Assembly (NCBI GenBank): GCA_028717165.1
Contig: JAQUOK010000018.1
Location: forward strand, 1-15,812
Source: Victivallaceae bacterium
GTDB taxonomy: Bacteria > Verrucomicrobiota > Lentisphaeria > Victivallales > Victivallaceae
Direction: 5' to 3'
DNA length: 15,812 nt
Part shown: positions 1 to 7,603 of the stretch, piece by piece
How positions within the stretch are numbered: the first letter of the stretch is position 1
Layout of the letters: every line of letters begins with the position of its first letter
Position numbers and translations under genes: made by a program
Notes under the pieces: generated by a model
The model's database searches: none
What the model saw: the letters and a program-made list of their open reading frames with translations, nothing else
What the model was told of the DNA's origin: nothing

Positions 1-78
1 AACATCTGCGCGTCTGGCTTGTGTTTTAACTTTGCTTTGCGCATATTTAGTACGCCTTTCTTACCTGGGATTACGTGA

Positions 79-1245
79 AAACATGAAGTGTTTCGGTATA
101 ATTCTGCTGGCTTGGAGTCTGGTCGTATATATCAGCAACGCAATAGTCTTAAGAGGTATTTATTTATGTCCCTGTCAATAACTCTGCTCGTACTCAATCG
201 AGCTGAAATGATTCTATTCGTTGCTTTGGCGGGTCTGCTGGCGTTTAAATTCGATATTTGCGCGCAAAAATATCGTTTCCCGTGGCGTTCCCTGACTAGC
301 GGTTTAATTGCTCTTATTCTGATTAGCCCCTTTTTATTTTACGTCTGGCAAAACGTGGGCTATCCTGTGGGCAATGCTCATATTGCGATCATGCTGAAAA
401 GGACTGGGCTTATCCAGACTAATCCAACACCTCGCCTTGCGCAGAGCCAAAATACTGGTGTGCAAAATTCCATAGTCCCGATTAAACCCGCAAGACAAAC
501 AGAAACATGTGCTCAAGCCTCCATTATTCTTAAGAGATATATGCATAACATAGCGAGTACACTCAAAGGTTTTTATCCTTTATTTCTAATATTTGCCCTG
601 CCCGTGATTTATCTGCGTATAAAGCGTAAACAGTGGCGTGCGGAGGAATATATTCTTTTATGGCTTTGGCTGGGACACTACATTGTTTTGCAGGCTCAAC
701 AGCTTATCTATGAGGGTAATTACAACGTGCATGACCGTTACTTAATTTCAGCTGCTCCTTTAGCTTTTGGCTGGACAGCCCTTGGCATGATAGATTCTGC
801 TGTGTTCTTAAAAACCAAAGGGAAAATCGCACGCCTCGCCTTATATCTAATGGGGACATTAATGTTTTGCTGGATAATATATAATGGGAGCAAAATCCTT
901 CTAAAAGAATTTTGGGGCGGCAAAAAAACTTTTGAGCGAGATGCGCAATTAACTGCCGCGCAATGGATAAGGGAAGATTTCAAAGGGCAAAGGGCAGATC
1001 AGCAAGAACGTGGCACTTGGTGTACCTATCTAGGCAGGCACAGACCGATTATTGAGTGCCCGTTCCTGAAGTCGGTTGGCTATTTGGCAGGAGGACAAAA
1101 TTTTTACAGTTCTGCGCCTTTGTCGCAGGATTATCTTATTACTGACAGTTCCTGTACAATAAGAGACCCGGAGAACTATTCCTTAGCCCGGAGCTTTAGC
1201 ATAAACAACAGAATTTTAAGAATTTATAAAAGGGTTAAAAAGTGA
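79..1245 (+). CDS. GT-C family membrane glycosyltransferase, 5'-truncated or frameshifted
   Basis: This is the C-terminal part of a polytopic membrane glycosyltransferase of the lipid-linked-sugar-using GT-C class (ArnT/PMT-like). In such enzymes the active site faces the periplasm. The frame is open after the TGA at 76-78, and the first usable start is GTG at 88, giving 385 residues. Numbering from there, hydrophobic segments lie near 26-55, 71-88, 160-178, 186-204 and 247-266. An LNRAE motif (36-40) resembles the 'LTRPE' segment found mid-protein in this class, and HDRYLISAAPLAFG (215-228) resembles its 'RYLLPLLP' segment. The tail from about 285 is soluble. The N-terminal 150-200 residues that should carry the catalytic acidic loop are absent. 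The frame one base over (2-178) is open and hydrophobic, so a frameshift or separate upstream gene is possible. The TGA overlaps the next gene's GTG by 4 nt. The family is fairly sure, the start is not, and the sugar is unknown. Confidence 0.65.
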   Translation, partial: KHEVFRYNSAGLESGRIYQQRNSLKRYLFMSLSITLLVLNRAEMILFVALAGLLAFKFDICAQKYRFPWRSLTSGLIALILISPFLFYVWQNVGYPVGNAHIAIMLKRTGLIQTNPTPRLAQSQNTGVQNSIVPIKPARQTETCAQASIILKRYMHNIASTLKGFYPLFLIFALPVIYLRIKRKQWRAEEYILLWLWLGHYIVLQAQQLIYEGNYNVHDRYLISAAPLAFGWTALGMIDSAVFLKTKGKIARLALYLMGTLMFCWIIYNGSKILLKEFWGGKKTFERDAQLTAAQWIREDFKGQRADQQERGTWCTYLGRHRPIIECPFLKSVGYLAGGQNFYSSAPLSQDYLITDSSCTIRDPENYSLARSFSINNRILRIYKRVKK

Positions 1246-2648
1246 ATAAAGGTCGTCTAAGGGTTTTTGTGCTGATATTGACAGATTTTCTGGCTTTTTA
1301 TGCTCTTGGGCTTGTGTTATCCGCTCTATATCAATCTTCTTGCAGTAAACATGAGCATATTATTTCCTCTAACTTATGGTGCTTTGCTTTAATCCTGATT
1401 TGTGTCAATGCTTTGAGCAGAATTTATCACGGCAATATCTTTTTCCCGGGTATTGCGCTTAACCCGGTAGAGGAATTCAGGCGCTCTTTTCTTATAATAA
1501 CCCTTAGCTGTTCATTATTGTTCGCATATTCATTGCTTGTTGAGCCAGGTACCATTCTTTTGTCTTTTATTTTCATTTATTATGCAAGTACTCTGCTTGT
1601 AGTTCCTCTTGGACGTTTTTTTGCCAGGGCTTGCATGCAAAGATTCAATATATTTAAAATCGATGTTTTAATCGTCGGCTCGAACCGGGCAAGCCGGCAA
1701 CTTGCGCAAAACTTGCGTGATACTTGTTTTCTGCATGGCTTAAATCCGCTTGGCTTTGTCGGCAACGATGCGGACGCAAATAAATGTGCTACTGATTCAC
1801 TGCCATTTTTAGGAGGTCTTGAATGCGTTAAAAAACTCGCTCAGGAAAGAAAAATCGACTACCTGATCATATGTTTGTCGAATGATGTCTTAGCGGGGAA
1901 GATTAATGACTGGACATTGTATTTTAAGCATATCATGCTGGTGCCGGACCTTGATCTTTATTTTTCAAGCAACCTGTACCCGGGAGAGATAAATGGCGTA
2001 TTAGGCATTGAAATCAAGAATCAACTGCTCCTGCCTTCTGCCCGCTATTTAAAAGCAGTGCTGGAATTTATCTTTGCCATAGCACTTCTGCTGGCAACCT
2101 GGCCATTATTTTTGATACTTGCAACAATGGTCAAACTAAGTTCGCCAGGACCTGTATTCTATAAAACCCGGCGTCTGGGTTTGGGAGGCAGGGAAATAAA
2201 TATGTACAAGTTCAGAACCATGTATGTATATTCTGAAACACACTTTGAAGAAATTCTGCTCAGCGACCCGGTAGCGGCCAAAGAATGGGAAGAGAATTTC
2301 AAACTTGAAAATGATCCCCGTATCACTCCTGTTGGTAATTTCTTACGCAAAACAAGCCTGGATGAATTGCCCCAGTTTTTGAATGTATTAAGTGGCGATA
2401 TGGCGGTGGTCGGGCCGCGCCCGATTGTCCAGTCAGAGGTGAAACTCTATGGAGATTCTTACGAAATACGAAAAAGAGTGAAGCCGGGCATTACCGGCTT
2501 GTGGCAGGTTTCCGGGCGCAATAATACCAGCTACGCGCGCCGGGTTTTTTGGGATACATACTATATCAGGAACTGGTCTCCCTGGCTTGATTATTATATT
2601 TTCTTCAAAACTGTTTGGGAAGTCCTGCTTTGCCGGGGAGCTAAATAA
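1242..2648 (+). CDS. wbaP: Undecaprenyl-phosphate sugar-1-phosphate transferase (WbaP-like initiating enzyme)
   Basis: This enzyme moves a hexose-1-phosphate from a UDP-sugar to undecaprenyl phosphate, the first committed step of repeat-unit assembly at the inner membrane. At 468 residues it matches the full-length WbaP/WcaJ class. The N-terminal ~130 residues are mostly transmembrane. A Rossmann-like domain starts near 139 (VLIVGSNRASR). One more membrane segment near 270-290 leads to the C-terminal catalytic domain. Family motifs are intact: MYKFRTM (321-327), SLDELPQ with the Asp-Glu pair 374-375, GDMAVVGPRP ending at 394, and KPGITGLWQVSGRN. The run TSYARRV and the ending YYIRNWSPWLDYYIFFKTVWEVLL are also typical. 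The start is GTG with AAAAGGG 7 nt upstream, overlapping the previous stop by 4 nt, so translation is probably coupled. The donor (galactose or glucose) cannot be told from the motifs. Family assignment is very secure. Confidence 0.92.
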   Translation: MNKGRLRVFVLILTDFLAFYALGLVLSALYQSSCSKHEHIISSNLWCFALILICVNALSRIYHGNIFFPGIALNPVEEFRRSFLIITLSCSLLFAYSLLVEPGTILLSFIFIYYASTLLVVPLGRFFARACMQRFNIFKIDVLIVGSNRASRQLAQNLRDTCFLHGLNPLGFVGNDADANKCATDSLPFLGGLECVKKLAQERKIDYLIICLSNDVLAGKINDWTLYFKHIMLVPDLDLYFSSNLYPGEINGVLGIEIKNQLLLPSARYLKAVLEFIFAIALLLATWPLFLILATMVKLSSPGPVFYKTRRLGLGGREINMYKFRTMYVYSETHFEEILLSDPVAAKEWEENFKLENDPRITPVGNFLRKTSLDELPQFLNVLSGDMAVVGPRPIVQSEVKLYGDSYEIRKRVKPGITGLWQVSGRNNTSYARRVFWDTYYIRNWSPWLDYYIFFKTVWEVLLCRGAK

Positions 2649-2652
2649 ACAG

Positions 2653-4047
2653 ATGGCTAAAAAAGTTATATTACTGCATTACTGGCTTACCAGGCAGGGC
2701 AGAAAGAATGTCATACGTAAATTCTGCCGGATATTTTCACGAGCTGATATTTTCTCCTATGCTTACAAAAAGTATCGCAGGAACAATCCCTTATCTAAGA
2801 CTAACAAGAAAACGATAAGGGACATCATTAGTCAGTGGGTATCCCTGGGATATGTTGCGGGCGTTACCATTTTTTTGATGGTTTTTATCGGACGTCAACT
2901 CGAGCCGTCAGCTTTCGCGATTTTTTTGTATATACAGGCTGTTGCATTGATATTTTCTATTTTGCAAGAGGCGGGGTTCTCTACAATTTTTTTTCGAGAA
3001 CATGTAAATTTGTATAAAAAAACAAATATCTATTTTCATGACTTGTTGAGTGGATATATTGCATATCTAATGATAATCACTATACTTGCCGGAGTTGTTA
3101 TCATTTGCTGCCCCATCTCAAACAGGCTGAGTTTTCTAATCGCAATTATCTTTTATGCATTGCGCAGTTGTTGTAATATGTTCTCGTCTATAATGAAGGG
3201 GGAAGGCGATTTTCAACGGGAAAGTCTATGGAAAATACAGCGGATTAGCTTTATAGCGGCATCCGTTATTACATTGCTGCTGCTGTTTCCCCCCAGGCTG
3301 GAAACTGTTTTTACGGGATATTTGATTGGCCAAGCTTTAGTTCTTTGCACGCGAACGGCAGCGAGAAGATGGGTGTTTCCCAAGTTGATTATTCCCGGCC
3401 GGGAAGTGTTAAAGTCATCTATCCACCTTGTGGTCATCAATGTGACAACATTAGTTTATATCAAATCCGGCATTATTCTTCTGAAACAGCTTCAACCGGA
3501 TATAAAGATAGTCGGCTATTATGGTGTCGCATTTCAATTTATTGAAGCTATTATTCTTTTTGCGACGCCAATTGCTCATATTATTTTTCGTTTGCTGCAT
3601 AAAAATTGCACACGCCCGGGTATATTCAATCAACAGTTAATACGTATTTTATGGGGGGCCCTGGCATGTGCGCTACTTCTTGGTTTCTTTGGAAGTACGT
3701 TTTCTTCCGTGCTCATTCATTTTACTTTTGGAGAATCGTACCAGCCGGCGGCAAAGATTCTGTCCGGCTTGATGATGTCGCTGGTATTTTTATTGCCCAA
3801 TTTCGTTCTCACGCAGGCAATGTTAGCAAGAAACGGAGAATATGCTTATGCAAAAATTTCTATTGGCTGCACACTATTTTGCATTATCTTGAATTTGATC
3901 TTAATCCCTGGATACCTTGCAACAGGTCCGGTTATTTCTCTGATAACAACAGAGGCGCTGTTAAGTTTCCTGGCAATTCACTTTATGTTCTTTACTCCCC
4001 GCAAGGAAACATTCACCTTGAAAAAGAATTATAAAAAGAAGCGTTAA
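2653..4047 (+). CDS. Wzx-like polysaccharide repeat-unit flippase (MOP/PST superfamily)
   Basis: This is a predicted inner-membrane flippase that moves undecaprenyl-pyrophosphate-linked oligosaccharide to the periplasm. The 464 residues form about 12-14 hydrophobic segments from residue 63 on. Features usual for Wzx are MKGEGDFQRESLWK (181-194) after the sixth segment, VGYYGVAFQFIEAIILFATPI (287-307), FGESYQPAAKILSGL (359-373) and NLILIPGYLATGPVIS (414-429). ATG 2653 is preferred over ATG 2587: it lies 4 nt after the wbaP stop with GGGGAG about 12 nt upstream, whereas the earlier start would overlap the WbaP coding end by 62 nt. An unusual feature is a basic N-terminal extension of about 55 residues before the first membrane helix. 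The 3' end overlaps the convergent Wzy/WaaL-like gene by 87 nt. The low conservation typical of Wzx makes the substrate unreadable. The superfamily call is secure. Confidence 0.82.
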   Translation: MAKKVILLHYWLTRQGRKNVIRKFCRIFSRADIFSYAYKKYRRNNPLSKTNKKTIRDIISQWVSLGYVAGVTIFLMVFIGRQLEPSAFAIFLYIQAVALIFSILQEAGFSTIFFREHVNLYKKTNIYFHDLLSGYIAYLMIITILAGVVIICCPISNRLSFLIAIIFYALRSCCNMFSSIMKGEGDFQRESLWKIQRISFIAASVITLLLLFPPRLETVFTGYLIGQALVLCTRTAARRWVFPKLIIPGREVLKSSIHLVVINVTTLVYIKSGIILLKQLQPDIKIVGYYGVAFQFIEAIILFATPIAHIIFRLLHKNCTRPGIFNQQLIRILWGALACALLLGFFGSTFSSVLIHFTFGESYQPAAKILSGLMMSLVFLLPNFVLTQAMLARNGEYAYAKISIGCTLFCIILNLILIPGYLATGPVISLITTEALLSFLAIHFMFFTPRKETFTLKKNYKKKR

Positions 4048-5295
4048 AACTATCGTTAAATAAAACATATTATAGGAAAAATTATCAAGGATAAAGGGTA
4101 TTAGAATCCCTGCAAACAGCGCATGTACGGGGAGAAACGGGAAGAACTTGTATTTTCGATAAAAAAGGTTCAAAGCACAAGCTCCGCAGACAAAAAAATA
4201 AATTATTCCTAAAGTTCCAAATTCGGCAAGAATATTAAAAAGCAGATTGTGAGCATTAAGATAATTCTTTTTGATCTTATATTCCTCAATACGCAAAAGA
4301 GCTTTCGGCGCATAGTCTTTTAACACTAGATTAAATCCGCCGGGTCCAACCCCGGTAAACGGATATTGCCGATAGATATTTATTGCACTTTCCCAAAGCA
4401 GCATTCTGCACTTGATCCCCGAATAGCGCAATTTTTCTTTTGCAACAGAAGATGTTTGGGATTTTTTTTGCATTGATGCCGATCTTGCGGGAAAAATAGC
4501 AGATAATCGTGTCGCCGGGCTTTTAGCTATATAAGCAAAACACACAGCAATAATCAAGGTGCCAAACGCTATTTTGAAGGTCTTTCCCTGACAGCATAAA
4601 ATACCTAACGGGACACATAAAACCAAGTATGCATTTAGTGATGCGGAAAAGGAAATGCCCATACATAAAACGATTATTATCCCCCAAAAGGGTTTTTTCT
4701 TTTCCATGGGTTCAGTGAGGGAAAAAAGAATGAGAACTGCAAGCGACATAAAACACCCGAAAATATTAGGATGCGCCAGCGTGGCTCCAGCTCTTACGCC
4801 AGCGCTGACCAGCTGAATTTCACCGCTCCTGAATGTTTTTGCCAACCAGGTTGAGACATCACTATTTGCGACTTCGACAAGAGATAATCCGGCAAGGAAA
4901 ATTGCAATTGCCAGCAGTCCTTTTAAGAAAAAAACATTAAGTTTTTGCTCTAAAGCAAACAAAAATAATAAAAGAATTGAAATACCGAAACAAACGCCCC
5001 AGGCCATAATTATTTTTATTCCTCCCCACAGTGGCAGCGGAGAGAAAAAGGCAGAAATAAGTCCCAAAATAAATGCACCACTAATTAAAATAAAAAGCAG
5101 CTTTTTAGTTTTGATAAAAGACAAAAATTCCTTAAAATAAACCGCGGGAATAATTGCTCCCGATATGAGCGCAAACAAGGGTAATGGAACAGAATCAACA
5201 CCTGGGGCTCGAAGCAATGAAATATTCAGCTCAACAGCCAACAGCAACAGAATAAGAACAATATAAAATTTAAACCATAAAGAACGAGTTAACAT
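3961..5295 (-). CDS. O-antigen polymerase / ligase family membrane protein (Wzy_C/WaaL-like)
   Basis: This is a polytopic inner-membrane protein of the family that either polymerises repeat units (Wzy) or ligates finished chains to an acceptor (WaaL). Both reactions occur at the periplasmic face. Of its 444 residues most are hydrophobic, with about 11-12 segments. Diagnostic elements are GVRAGATLAHPN (166-177), the large loop opening with YPFTGVGPGGF (311-321), and NAHNLLFNILAEFGTLG (347-363) with the conserved His349. The ATG at 5295 has AGAAGG 5 nt upstream and follows the preceding membrane GT2 by 24 nt. It is the last gene of a four-gene operon (two GT4, GT2, this one) and runs tail to tail into the flippase. 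Polymerase and ligase are hard to separate by sequence. Neighbouring repeat-unit genes make polymerase the likelier role, but this is inference. Confidence 0.82.
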   Translation of the reverse strand: MLTRSLWFKFYIVLILLLLAVELNISLLRAPGVDSVPLPLFALISGAIIPAVYFKEFLSFIKTKKLLFILISGAFILGLISAFFSPLPLWGGIKIIMAWGVCFGISILLLFLFALEQKLNVFFLKGLLAIAIFLAGLSLVEVANSDVSTWLAKTFRSGEIQLVSAGVRAGATLAHPNIFGCFMSLAVLILFSLTEPMEKKKPFWGIIIVLCMGISFSASLNAYLVLCVPLGILCCQGKTFKIAFGTLIIAVCFAYIAKSPATRLSAIFPARSASMQKKSQTSSVAKEKLRYSGIKCRMLLWESAINIYRQYPFTGVGPGGFNLVLKDYAPKALLRIEEYKIKKNYLNAHNLLFNILAEFGTLGIIYFFVCGACALNLFYRKYKFFPFLPVHALFAGILIPFILDNFSYNMFYLTIVLTLLFIILFQGECFLAGSKEHKVNCQET

Positions 5296-5319
5296 GGCTG
5301 CCTTCTGTTTTTAATCTTT

Positions 5320-6489
5320 TTATCGCCTGGCCTTCTTCCAACGAACCGAATGTTTTCCTGTTATATAATGAAATACTCCTACCCATGCGGCTAAATTTAT
5401 CATGCACACATAGAACGGAATATGCAATAGTTTGGAAAAGCATTTGCTGTTCCTGAAATAAAACCCAAGTATTGCAATCATATAAAAAAGACATTGTAAA
5501 GTGAGTAAGCAAACATAAAGAGGCTCCTGAGTTATGCTCAGGATAAGATTCGATGCGAATGCAATAATAATGCATAAAGGCATTACAAACGACCGGAGGA
5601 ATTTATGCGAAAAATAACGCAGAGAAAGAACCCCATGACGAAAAATATTGAATACGGCCGGCATACGGAGAATCAGTTGTAAGTGACCGGAGGCAATTCG
5701 AACCTTGCGTTCAAATTCATCTGAAATAGTGAGGGATGCGTTTTCTATTGCGATGGCATTGGCGGCATACTGAATGGAATATCCATCGATTCCCAGTTTA
5801 ATTGAAATAGCTAAATCGTCAAGGATCGTATCATCCGGCAGTACGTCAAACAGTTGAGTGCGAATAGCAAAAAGCCCACCATCAACGGCGACACAGGAAT
5901 TCAGCAGAGCCTCAGCTTTTTTTATTTGAGATTCATAACGCCAGTAGCTTGCTTCCCCTTGGCTGCCGGATTCATTCTCATGACCAACGACAATGCGTTT
6001 TTCTCCGGATACCAGCGCAACCTTGTCATCATAAAATTTATTTACAAGCTCACGGATTGCGCTGCGATTAAGGATGGAATTTGCATCAGAGAAAATGGTT
6101 ATTTCTGAATCAACAAACTGCATCCCGAAATTTATTGCCGCCATTTTTCCACGTCGCTCTTTTTGCTGCAAATGAACGACGGCAGGATAATTCGCTATTA
6201 TATTAACGGAATTATCTGTGGAGCCATCCGTCACCACGACTATTTTGATTTTTCCCTGAGGATAATCTAACGAAAAACAGTTTTCTATTTTTTGAGCAAT
6301 GCACTTTTCCTCATTAAAAGCGGCAATAAAAAGAGCTACTCTCGGCTCAAATAAGCCGGCTTTGGGGCTTTCTTTTTTTTGAAATAATTGTTTCAAATAT
6401 GCACTGACAATGATTATGACTCCATATCCAACGTACGTATAGAAACCCAAGGCAATACTAAACCAAAAAAGAAACTTAAATATCACCAT
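5320..6489 (-). CDS. Membrane-anchored GT2 family glycosyltransferase
   Basis: This is a processive-type or membrane-bound GT2 enzyme resembling poly-N-acetylglucosamine synthase-like and exopolysaccharide glycosyltransferases. It probably adds a sugar to the lipid-linked glycan at the cytoplasmic face. The 389 residues comprise an N-terminal membrane helix (3-31), a GT-A domain (50-270) and three C-terminal helices (about 299-318, 325-345, 355-375). GT-A motifs are TDGSTDN (87-93), the metal-binding SDANS (134-138) and the acidic DDLAIS (224-229), a likely catalytic base region. Where synthases of this group have QxxRW there is RKVRIASGHLQ (261-271), so processivity is doubtful. The ATG at 6489 has AGAGAG 5-6 nt upstream. 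The first 14 nt overlap the end of the preceding GT4 gene, which suggests coupling. The fold is certain, the donor and linkage are unknown. Confidence 0.85.
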   Translation of the reverse strand: MVIFKFLFWFSIALGFYTYVGYGVIIIVSAYLKQLFQKKESPKAGLFEPRVALFIAAFNEEKCIAQKIENCFSLDYPQGKIKIVVVTDGSTDNSVNIIANYPAVVHLQQKERRGKMAAINFGMQFVDSEITIFSDANSILNRSAIRELVNKFYDDKVALVSGEKRIVVGHENESGSQGEASYWRYESQIKKAEALLNSCVAVDGGLFAIRTQLFDVLPDDTILDDLAISIKLGIDGYSIQYAANAIAIENASLTISDEFERKVRIASGHLQLILRMPAVFNIFRHGVLSLRYFSHKFLRSFVMPLCIIIAFASNLILSITQEPLYVCLLTLQCLFYMIAILGFYFRNSKCFSKLLHIPFYVCMINLAAWVGVFHYITGKHSVRWKKARR

Positions 6490-7603
6490 AAACGCTCTCT
6501 ATCGTTTTCCAGACAATTTCCGCGGTTTTATCCCATGAAAACATTTCCCGCTGATGATGTCCTGCTCGAATTAAACGGCTGCGCATTTGCTCATCATCGT
6601 AAATCTTTTCCATTGCATCACAAATTGAATCAACAGAAAACGGATCAACCAAAAGAGCTGCGTCTCCACATACTTCAGGAAGCGATGTGCAATTCGATGC
6701 TACTACCGGGACGTCACAGTTCATTGCCTCCAGTGCAGGAATACCGAACCCCTCAAATTTAGATACAAACAACAGTGCTGCCGCTCCATTATATATTTGA
6801 ATTAATTGTTCTTGTGAGACTGCGCCCAGGAAAATAATATCATCCCAATGAGTAATTACTTTTTTCAGGTGCAATAATCCCGATTTCCTGAAAAGCTTTG
6901 GTCCTGCAAAAATTAATTTGGCTGGAGAATTGGTTCTTTTCTTAAACTGCTCAAATGCCAAAATCAACCGTACGGGATTTTTACGTGCGTGGATTGCGCC
7001 AACTGTAATAAAATATGGCATTCCTTGCGCCCATATTTTTTGAGCCTTTCTCCTTTCATCAGGAGAAAATACGAAAAATTCTCGACCAGCCCCTGCTCCG
7101 GTAACTGTAATTTTTGATTTATCAATCTTATAAGAATCTATGATGTCCTGACGGGAGTATTCTGAAGTAGTAAGAATGGCCGTTGCCTTCTTTGCGTACT
7201 TGGGGAAAAAATAATTATAATATGCTGATACTAAACCAGGAAGTTCTTTAGGTTCATGCAAGAAGTTCAGGTCATAAATCGCAAGAATTGTCGGGGTTGA
7301 GCAGGAAAGACTTGCATAACCATCCAAAGATAAAAAAATATCCGCGTGGTATTTTTTCAGGATTCGAGGCACCGCAAACTCGAACCAGGCAAACCAAAGC
7401 AGCGGATGAACAGAAGGGAAACTGGTCACAATATTTACATTTGAAGGGAAAAGTTTTTTATTTGCGAACGGCCTATCTACAATGAATATAAACTCATGTT
7501 CTAAATGCGCGCTGGTAATACGTTTAAGCACATCCAAGGCATATGTTTGAATACCTCCAGGTTTTCGTTGTGTCAGCATTCGCGCATTGACCGCAATTCT
7601 CAT
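6476..7603 (-). CDS. GT4 family glycosyltransferase (mannosyltransferase-like)
   Basis: This is a cytoplasmic GT-B fold retaining glycosyltransferase of 375 residues. The N-terminal domain opens with a short strand and a glycine-rich acceptor loop (PGGIQTYA, 15-22). SEYSR (147-151) is the usual 'xSxxS' element before the second domain. VGAIHARKNPVRLILAF (201-217) is the typical start of the C-terminal donor domain. EGFGIPALE (284-292) is the E-x7-E motif that binds the nucleotide sugar, followed by PVVASNCTSLPEVCGDAALLVDP (299-321). This layout is common in O-antigen mannosyl- and rhamnosyltransferases, but the donor is not determined. The start ATG at 7603 overlaps the previous stop (ATGA, 4 nt) and has GGATAAAGG just upstream. 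Confidence in the family is high and in the sugar low. Confidence 0.88.
   Translation of the reverse strand: MRIAVNARMLTQRKPGGIQTYALDVLKRITSAHLEHEFIFIVDRPFANKKLFPSNVNIVTSFPSVHPLLWFAWFEFAVPRILKKYHADIFLSLDGYASLSCSTPTILAIYDLNFLHEPKELPGLVSAYYNYFFPKYAKKATAILTTSEYSRQDIIDSYKIDKSKITVTGAGAGREFFVFSPDERRKAQKIWAQGMPYFITVGAIHARKNPVRLILAFEQFKKRTNSPAKLIFAGPKLFRKSGLLHLKKVITHWDDIIFLGAVSQEQLIQIYNGAAALLFVSKFEGFGIPALEAMNCDVPVVASNCTSLPEVCGDAALLVDPFSVDSICDAMEKIYDDEQMRSRLIRAGHHQREMFSWDKTAEIVWKTIESVYGDI

Noticed and set aside
2587..2652. Earlier in-frame ATG for the flippase at 2587
   Set aside because: It overlaps 62 nt of WbaP's conserved C-terminal coding sequence. ATG 2653, just after the stop and with a purine-rich site upstream, is more natural.
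3606..4034. 142-codon plus-strand ORF inside the flippase gene
   Set aside because: It is out of frame with the flippase, with aromatic/histidine-rich composition and no domain; it is a shadow of the real gene.
5270..5575. 101-codon minus-strand ORF overlapping the GT2 3' end
   Set aside because: It is in another frame of the membrane GT2 gene and would also overlap the next gene's start; no domain seen.
6388..6762. 124-codon plus-strand ORF antisense to the GT4/GT2 junction
   Set aside because: It is opposite two well-supported glycosyltransferases; no ribosome site or recognisable domain.
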